NCBI GenBank assembly: GCA_947628265.1
Contig: CANQZF010000064.1
Coordinates: 1 to 8,473, forward strand
DNA: 8,473 bases
Reading direction: 5' to 3'
Origin: an uncultured Oscillospiraceae bacterium
Lineage (GTDB): Bacteria; Bacillota; Clostridia; Oscillospirales; Oscillospiraceae
Numbering within the stretch: position 1 is the first letter of the stretch; the number at the start of each line of letters is the position of its first letter. Of the stretch, positions 4,315-8,473 are shown one piece after another. The notes below the pieces were generated by a model. It saw only the letters and a list, made by a program, of their open reading frames with translations, searched no databases and was not told the origin of the DNA. The position numbers and the translations under genes are program-made.

Positions 4315-6562
4315 TGTCCACCTCCTCCAAAAGTGTCAGCTGCTGCTCCTCCCGGTCCTCATCCCTCAGGAGGGCGCCGGCGGTGGGCAGGGTCCTGACC
4401 CTGTAGCGGGAGACGTTTTTGATGGAAGTCTCCGCAAGGGCACGGAGCTCCGTGACGGTCCTGTTCTTTTTAAGGGAGAGGACGGCCACGCCCTGGGTGT
4501 TCTTGGTGGTCTTCACCGTGAGGAGCGCCGTGGAGAAGACGGCGCATCGCCCGTCGGAGGTGTACGCCGCCGCCTCCGTGTCCTCCGCAAGGGGCATGAA
4601 GCCCACAAGGGGGCTCTTGTCGGAGTACGCCCCCGTCAGCTTGCGGCGGTTAGTCTTTGTCTCAAAGCCGGAGAGGGCGATGCGGGCCGCCTTGCCGTTT
4701 TCGAACATCAAAAGGAGGCTGCCCCTGTAATCCCCGGGGTCGCAGATATAGATGGCGTTCTCCCCGTCGTCCATGTTAAGCTGGGTGGGCAGGTACGTGC
4801 CCAGCGCCGACGCCTTGGTGTCCGGAAGGTCCGAAAGGCGCGTCTTGTAGCACTGGTATTTGTCCGTGAAGACAAGGAGCTCCGCCGAGTTTCTGGACTC
4901 AAAAGATGTGCGCAGGCCGTCTCCCTCCTTATACTTCTGCTCCCCGGCCATGCGCAGGGACTGGGGCGTGATCTTTTTGAGATACCCGCCGCGCGAGAAG
5001 AACACCGTGACGGCATAGTCGTCCTCGGGCTCGTCGGGCTCTGGCTCCGCGATCTCGTGGGGGTAGACGATCTGGGTCTTTCGGGGCTCGCCGTACTTCT
5101 TGATGACGTCCTCCAGCTCGCGCCTTATGATGGTCTTGACCCGGCGGCGGTTTTTGAGGATGTCCTCCAGGTCCGCGATCTCCGCCTCCAGCTTCTCGAT
5201 GTCCTCCAGGCGCTTTAAGATGTACTCCTTGTTGATGTTCCGAAGCTTGATCTCCGCCACGAACTCGGCCTGAATTTCGTCGATGCCGAAGCCGATCATC
5301 AAATTCGGCACCACCTCCCGCTCCTCCTCGGTCTCGCGGATGATGCGAATGGCCTTGTCGATGTCCAGGAGTATCTTCCCCAGGCCCTTCAAAAGGTGGA
5401 GCCTGTCCTTTTTCTTTGTGAGGTCCGCAAAGACGCGCCTTCTGACGGACTCCTCCCGCCAGGCGGTCCACTCGGACAATATTTCCCGGATGCCCATGAC
5501 CTTCGGGGTCCCGGCGATGAGGATGTTGAAGTTGCAGGCGAAGGAGTCCTGTAAGGGAGTGGTCTTGAAGAGCTTCGCCATCAGCTTCTCCGGGTCCACC
5601 CCGCGCTTTAAGTCGATGGTGAGCTTCAAGCCCGTCAGGTCCGTCTCGTCCCGCATGTCCGAAATCTCCCGGAGCTTGCCTGTCTTCACCATCTCCTCCA
5701 CCTTGTCCATGATGGCCTCGGCGGTGGTGGTGTAGGGTATCTCGTAAATCTCGATAAGGTTCTCCTTTTTGTCATACCGCCACCGGGCCCGGAGCTTCAC
5801 GCTTCCCCGGCCCGTCTCGTAGACCTCCCTCAGGGCGTCGGCCTCGTAGATGACCTCGCCCCCCGTGGGGAAATCCGGCGCGCGCAGAGTGAGGAAGAGG
5901 TCGCAGTCCGGGTCGGAGAGGTACTCGATCTCGGTCCGACAGACCTCCTCTAAATTAAAGGAGCAGATATTGGACGCCATGCCCACGGCGATGCCGGTGT
6001 TGGCGGAGACCAGCACATTGGGAAAGGTGGTGGGCAAAAGCGTGGGCTCCAGCATGGTGGAGTCGTAGTTGTCCACAAAGTCCACGGTGTCGGAGTCGAT
6101 GTCCCGGAAAAGCTCGGCGCAAATGGGCGAGAGCTTTGCCTCGGTATACCGGGAGGCGGCGTAGCTCAAATCCCGGGAGTAGACCTTTCCGAAGTTGCCC
6201 TTGGAGTCCACAAAGGGCGTCAGCAGCGCCTGATAGCCACGGGAGAGGCGGACCATCGTCTCATAGATGGCGGCGTCCCCGTGGGGGTTTAAGCGCATGG
6301 TCTGTCCCACGATGTTGGCGGACTTCGTCCTCCCGCCGGTGAGGAGCCCCATCTTGTACATGGTGTAGAGGAGCTTTCTGTGGGCGGGCTTGAAGCCGTC
6401 GATCTCCGGGATGGCCCGGGAGACGATCACCGACATGGCGTAGGGCATGAAGTTGACCTCCAGCGTGTCCGTGATCTGCTGGTCCAGCACTTCAGCATGC
6501 AGCCCCATCACGTTGGGGTTGGATTTTTTCTGATTTTCTTCCGGCTGCTTTTTTTTAGGCAT
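4307..6562 (-). CDS. parC: ParC-like type IIA DNA topoisomerase subunit A
   Basis: This 751-residue breakage-reunion subunit cuts and rejoins DNA in a tetramer with a GyrB/ParE-type ATPase, for decatenation or supercoil control. The catalytic Tyr139 lies in AASRYTEAKL, next to Arg138. Other family motifs are PAHRKLLYTMYKMGL (59-73), NPHGDAAIYETMV (92-104), DFVDNYD (161-167), PNVLVSANTGIAVGMASNI (181-199) and DFPTGG (230-235). The coiled-coil arm spans about 430-490, and a short beta-pinwheel C-terminal domain runs from 516 (YAVTVFFSRGGYLKK) to about 730. No GyrA-box (QRRGGKG) is present, which favours topoisomerase IV over gyrase. At the quinolone-contact positions Ser83 and Asp87 of E. coli GyrA it has Ala97 and Glu101. 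No parE gene adjoins it here. The start at 6562 overlaps the RAYT stop by 8 bases, with GGAAGGA about 10 bases upstream. Family identity is certain; ParC versus a divergent GyrA is fairly sure. Confidence 0.93.
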   Translation of the reverse strand: MPKKKQPEENQKKSNPNVMGLHAEVLDQQITDTLEVNFMPYAMSVIVSRAIPEIDGFKPAHRKLLYTMYKMGLLTGGRTKSANIVGQTMRLNPHGDAAIYETMVRLSRGYQALLTPFVDSKGNFGKVYSRDLSYAASRYTEAKLSPICAELFRDIDSDTVDFVDNYDSTMLEPTLLPTTFPNVLVSANTGIAVGMASNICSFNLEEVCRTEIEYLSDPDCDLFLTLRAPDFPTGGEVIYEADALREVYETGRGSVKLRARWRYDKKENLIEIYEIPYTTTAEAIMDKVEEMVKTGKLREISDMRDETDLTGLKLTIDLKRGVDPEKLMAKLFKTTPLQDSFACNFNILIAGTPKVMGIREILSEWTAWREESVRRRVFADLTKKKDRLHLLKGLGKILLDIDKAIRIIRETEEEREVVPNLMIGFGIDEIQAEFVAEIKLRNINKEYILKRLEDIEKLEAEIADLEDILKNRRRVKTIIRRELEDVIKKYGEPRKTQIVYPHEIAEPEPDEPEDDYAVTVFFSRGGYLKKITPQSLRMAGEQKYKEGDGLRTSFESRNSAELLVFTDKYQCYKTRLSDLPDTKASALGTYLPTQLNMDDGENAIYICDPGDYRGSLLLMFENGKAARIALSGFETKTNRRKLTGAYSDKSPLVGFMPLAEDTEAAAYTSDGRCAVFSTALLTVKTTKNTQGVAVLSLKKNRTVTELRALAETSIKNVSRYRVRTLPTAGALLRDEDREEQQLTLLEEVDNA

Positions 6563-7157
6563 GGGTATCGTGTCCTTCCGGGTGAGTTAAATAGTAGTGC
6601 TTGGCGGCGTTATAACGAATGTAGTTCCGTGTGTTCAAAAGGTCCTCATCGTTACGGATGATGTGTTCAAAAAAGGAGCGTTGCCAAAGGGAGAAACCGG
6701 CCTTCTTTGTACTCAACGTTTTAAGTGTCCTGATAATACTAATCAAATTATCCGATGATTTGGTGGTGCCAATGGTCTTATTATAAACCTCCGAATTTGC
6801 CGTAAGGGCCGATGACCACATCGGCCCATCCTCCGGATTTCGAATCTCCACGATCATATGCACATGGTCAGGCATAACTGCGTATTCATCCACAAATACA
6901 TTAGAATACGAATTGCTGATTCCCTCAATCGTATCTCGAACAATTTTGCCGGCATGCGTGAGTTCGACGGTGGGGCTCTCCATCTCGCGGGAAAGTGGGC
7001 CGATGTGGTCATCGGCCCTTACGGCTTCTAAGGAGAGCTTGCCAAAAATATCCGTACCTCTCTCCGCAGCGTTCACCGTCACGAAGTAATATCCCGGCTT
7101 GGAATAATCGTATTCCTTTAACCTGGGGTTTTTCCTGTCATAAAATACTGTAGCCAT
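6555..7157 (-). CDS. REP-associated tyrosine transposase (RAYT, Y1/HUH family)
   Basis: The 200-residue protein belongs to the TnpA_REP/Y1 single-strand transposase family, which nicks and joins DNA at REP hairpins. Diagnostic features are the N-terminal RKNPRLKEYDYSKPGYYFVT segment, the HUH motif MPDHVHMIV (His98, His100), WQRSFFEHIIRNDEDL (158-173), and a downstream Tyr (probably 179, in NYIRYN) as the nucleophile. All expected elements are intact, so it may be active. The start at 7157 has GGAG 6 bases upstream. The same frame runs back through sdaAA to 7991, but that part is a GC-rich shadow. Base composition is clearly lower in GC (about 40% in sampled lines) than the neighbouring sdaAA (about 78% in a sampled line). 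It lies 35 bases after sdaAA, and its stop overlaps the parC start, so it is embedded in the operon. Two inverted REP hairpins lie inside its coding sequence (6799-6828, 6996-7025). Confidence 0.93.
   Translation of the reverse strand: MATVFYDRKNPRLKEYDYSKPGYYFVTVNAAERGTDIFGKLSLEAVRADDHIGPLSREMESPTVELTHAGKIVRDTIEGISNSYSNVFVDEYAVMPDHVHMIVEIRNPEDGPMWSSALTANSEVYNKTIGTTKSSDNLISIIRTLKTLSTKKAGFSLWQRSFFEHIIRNDEDLLNTRNYIRYNAAKHYYLTHPEGHDTHA
6799..6828 (-). repeat. Coding REP-like hairpin, copy A (inside RAYT gene)
   Basis: This 30-base sequence contains a perfect 9-bp stem GGGCCGATG/CATCGGCCC with a 4-base loop. Its exact reverse complement occurs at 6996-7025. It encodes residues DGPMWSSALTA of the transposase, just after the HUH motif, without disturbing the frame. 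It begins with GCCGTAAGG on the plus strand, the same lead-in as in the element at the left end of the window (reverse complement of 40-52). Confidence 0.85.
6996..7025 (+). repeat. Coding REP-like hairpin, copy B (inside RAYT gene, inverted)
   Basis: This is the exact inverted partner of 6799-6828 over all 30 bases; identity ends abruptly at both edges. It encodes residues AVRADDHIGP (45-54), before the HUH motif. The two copies therefore bracket 167 bases that encode residues about 55-109, including the active-site histidines, in the layout of a BIME (two REPs in opposite orientation). Confidence 0.85.
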
Positions 7158-7192
7158 ACTATTCTCCGTCCACCCACGGATGAACTTTTTCC

Positions 7193-8053
7193 TTATCCCC
7201 CATACTTTTTCCCCGTCTCCGTCCCCGCCAGGCCCCCTTCTCCCGTCTCTCGCAGCGTGGGGTCCATCTTCTCGCCCACCTCGCGCATGGCGTCGATGAC
7301 CTCGTCGGGCGGGACGCGGCTGACGATACCGGCGAGGCTCATTTCGGCGCTTGCCAGGGCGTTGACGGCGCCGGTGACGTTTCTTTTCACGCAGGGGACC
7401 TCCACAAGTCCCCCCACCGGGTCGCACACGAGGCCCATGAGGCCCTTGAGCGCCAGGGCCGAGGCGTTCACCGCCTCCCGGGCAGTGCCGCCGGCAAGGT
7501 GCACAAGGGCCGCCGCGGCCATGGCCGAGGCCGTGCCGATCTCCGCCTGACAGCCGCACTCGGCCCCGGAGATGCTGGCCCGGGTGGCGATCACCGAGCC
7601 CACCCCGGCGGCCACGTAGAGGGCCTCGATGACCCGCTCGTCGGGGGCGCCGAGACTTCTTTGGCAGGGCAGCAGCACCGCCGGCAGGACCCCGCAGGCC
7701 CCGGCGGTGGGGGCGGCCACGATGCGCTTCATACAGGCGTTGCACTCCCCCATTTTTAAGGCGGCGGCGATAATCTCCCCCAAAAGCGGGCCGGAGATGG
7801 ACTTTCCGGACCTCAGATAGTCCTCCATCAGCCCTCCGTCCCCGCCGGAGAGGCCGCTGACGGAGCGGCGGGTCCGCTCGTACCCGGCGAGGGACGAGCG
7901 CATCACCGAGAGCATATTCGCCATGGTCTCCCAGGACTTTTCCGGCGTTATGTCCTGCTCCTCGCAGTCGGCGAGCTGTACGGTTTTCCAAAGGGGCTCC
8001 CCCAGGCGCTCCGAAAGCTCCAGGAGCTCCGATATAGACGAATAGGTACTCAT
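7193..8053 (-). CDS. sdaAA: L-serine dehydratase, iron-sulfur-dependent, alpha subunit
   Basis: This 286-residue cytoplasmic subunit carries the [4Fe-4S] cluster of the two-subunit enzyme that converts L-serine to pyruvate and ammonia. Characteristic stretches are KSISGPLLGEIIAAALK (84-100), KRIVAAPTAGACGVLPA (109-125), ECGCQAEIG (165-173) and CDPVGGLVEVPC (210-221). By analogy with E. coli SdaA, Cys168, Cys210 and Cys221 are the likely cluster ligands; the 11-residue spacing of the last two is conserved. Oxygen sensitivity of such enzymes suits an anaerobe. The start at 8053 has GGGGAGGAG a few bases upstream; an in-frame ATG further up at 8149 lies inside sdaAB and is discarded. It overlaps sdaAB by 4 bases (ATGA), which indicates translational coupling and equal subunit output. 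The length is normal for the split alpha subunit. Confidence 0.96.
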   Translation of the reverse strand: MSTYSSISELLELSERLGEPLWKTVQLADCEEQDITPEKSWETMANMLSVMRSSLAGYERTRRSVSGLSGGDGGLMEDYLRSGKSISGPLLGEIIAAALKMGECNACMKRIVAAPTAGACGVLPAVLLPCQRSLGAPDERVIEALYVAAGVGSVIATRASISGAECGCQAEIGTASAMAAAALVHLAGGTAREAVNASALALKGLMGLVCDPVGGLVEVPCVKRNVTGAVNALASAEMSLAGIVSRVPPDEVIDAMREVGEKMDPTLRETGEGGLAGTETGKKYGG

Positions 8054-8473
8054 TTCGACTCCTCCCCCGGGTTGAGGCGCGTCACCTTTTTGACGCCCTC
8101 GATGGCGGTGATGGCCACCTTGACCTTGTATGGGATGCGCTGGTCGCACTCGATAACCATGAGGGCCCTGCCCCCGCGCTCCTCCCGCTCCACCCGGAGC
8201 TTGGACATATTGATGCCCTGGGCGGCGATGACGCCGGTGACGCGGCTGACGTACCCGGGCTTATCCTCGCTTCTGACGATGAGGGTCGGGGCCTCCCCGG
8301 AAAAAGAGGTGGCAAGGCCGTCCAGCTCAAAGACCCGTATCCGCCCGCCGCCGGGGGACGACGCGCCCACGCGGACACATTCGCCGTACTCGTTTTCGGC
8401 GGTGATGAGGGCGGAGTTGGGGTGGGCGTCCCGCAGATTAACGGTGCCGAAGGTAAACTCCATCCCCCGCTCC
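8050..8473 (-). CDS. sdaAB: L-serine dehydratase, iron-sulfur-dependent, beta subunit (5' part missing)
   Basis: Only the C-terminal part, about 140 residues, lies in the window; the frame stays open to the right edge. The visible start-like ATG at 8463 is internal, because it aligns to the middle of the family (EFTFGTVNLRDAHPNSA). The N-terminal SSSHT-type segment of the beta subunit must lie beyond the edge. Next come SSPGGGRIRVFELDG and a C-terminal ACT domain (TLIVRSEDKPGYVSRVTGVIAAQGINM region), a small-molecule-binding fold normal for this subunit and probably regulatory. Its stop codon TGA overlaps the sdaAA start. It forms the heteromeric serine dehydratase with SdaAA. Confidence 0.93.
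   Translation of the reverse strand, partial: ERGMEFTFGTVNLRDAHPNSALITAENEYGECVRVGASSPGGGRIRVFELDGLATSFSGEAPTLIVRSEDKPGYVSRVTGVIAAQGINMSKLRVEREERGGRALMVIECDQRIPYKVKVAITAIEGVKKVTRLNPGEESK

Noticed and set aside
4389..4404. CAGGGTC-CT-GACCCTG palindrome inside parC
   Set aside because: It is a short 7-bp stem with a 2-base loop inside a coding region, has no second copy and is explained by GC-rich codon use.
3304..5218. Long plus-strand open frames opposite the lipoprotein and parC genes
   Set aside because: They are antisense shadows in GC-rich DNA with no recognisable domains, while the minus-strand genes have clear families.
7158..7991. A long fusion protein upstream of and in frame with the transposase
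   Set aside because: This frame is a low-complexity Gly/Arg shadow of sdaAA. Codon use and homology support sdaAA, and the transposase has its own start and ribosome binding site at 7157.
1..8473. CRISPR array, riboswitch or rRNA
   Set aside because: No regularly spaced direct repeats, no recognisable riboswitch core and no rRNA sequence were seen.

Overview
The window looks like a chromosomal segment of a Gram-positive, Clostridia-type Firmicute, probably a moderately high-GC Oscillospiraceae-like gut anaerobe. The grounds are strong AGGAGG-type ribosome binding sites, near-consensus sigma-A promoters in front of two tRNA genes, an iron-sulfur L-serine dehydratase split into two subunits, a lipobox lipoprotein and a PBP5-type carboxypeptidase. 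The genus is inference; no 16S or other strong taxonomic marker is present.

Layout from left to right. Positions 1-57 hold a palindromic REP-like intergenic element directly after the stop codon of a D-Ala-D-Ala carboxypeptidase gene (58-1272, minus). Divergent from that gene is tRNA-Gly(CCC) (1368-1441, plus) with its own promoter and a bidirectional terminator. Next come about 190 bases of stacked hairpins (1443-1635). They are followed by a conspicuously AT-rich gene (1636-2706, minus) with a nucleoside 2-deoxyribosyltransferase-like N-terminal domain and a long helical C-terminus; I read it as an acquired, possibly defensive, single-gene islet. It is separated from tRNA-Gly(GCC) (2991-3066, minus) by a region containing a truncated second copy of that tRNA's terminator and another hairpin.

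The right half is a tightly packed minus-strand gene run. In transcription order it is sdaAB (cut by the window edge), sdaAA, a REP-associated tyrosine transposase (RAYT), a ParC-like type IIA topoisomerase subunit, and a transglutaminase-like lipoprotein. The genes overlap by 4 or 8 bases or sit 35 bases apart, so they are probably cotranscribed and partly translationally coupled, although their functions (serine breakdown, mobile DNA, DNA topology, cell envelope) are unrelated.

The strongest unusual signal is in the RAYT gene. Its coding sequence contains two copies of a 30-base sequence, identical and in opposite orientation, each holding a 9-bp hairpin. These look like the enzyme's own REP substrates embedded in frame on either side of its HUH active-site segment. 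The REP-like element at the left edge shares a 13-base core with them. Other notable points are: tRNA terminators whose hairpin extends back into the tRNA 3' end; a transglutaminase-fold lipoprotein with Gly where the catalytic Cys should be; a ParC-like protein with Ala at the quinolone-contact serine position; and the islet gene between the two tRNA-Gly genes.
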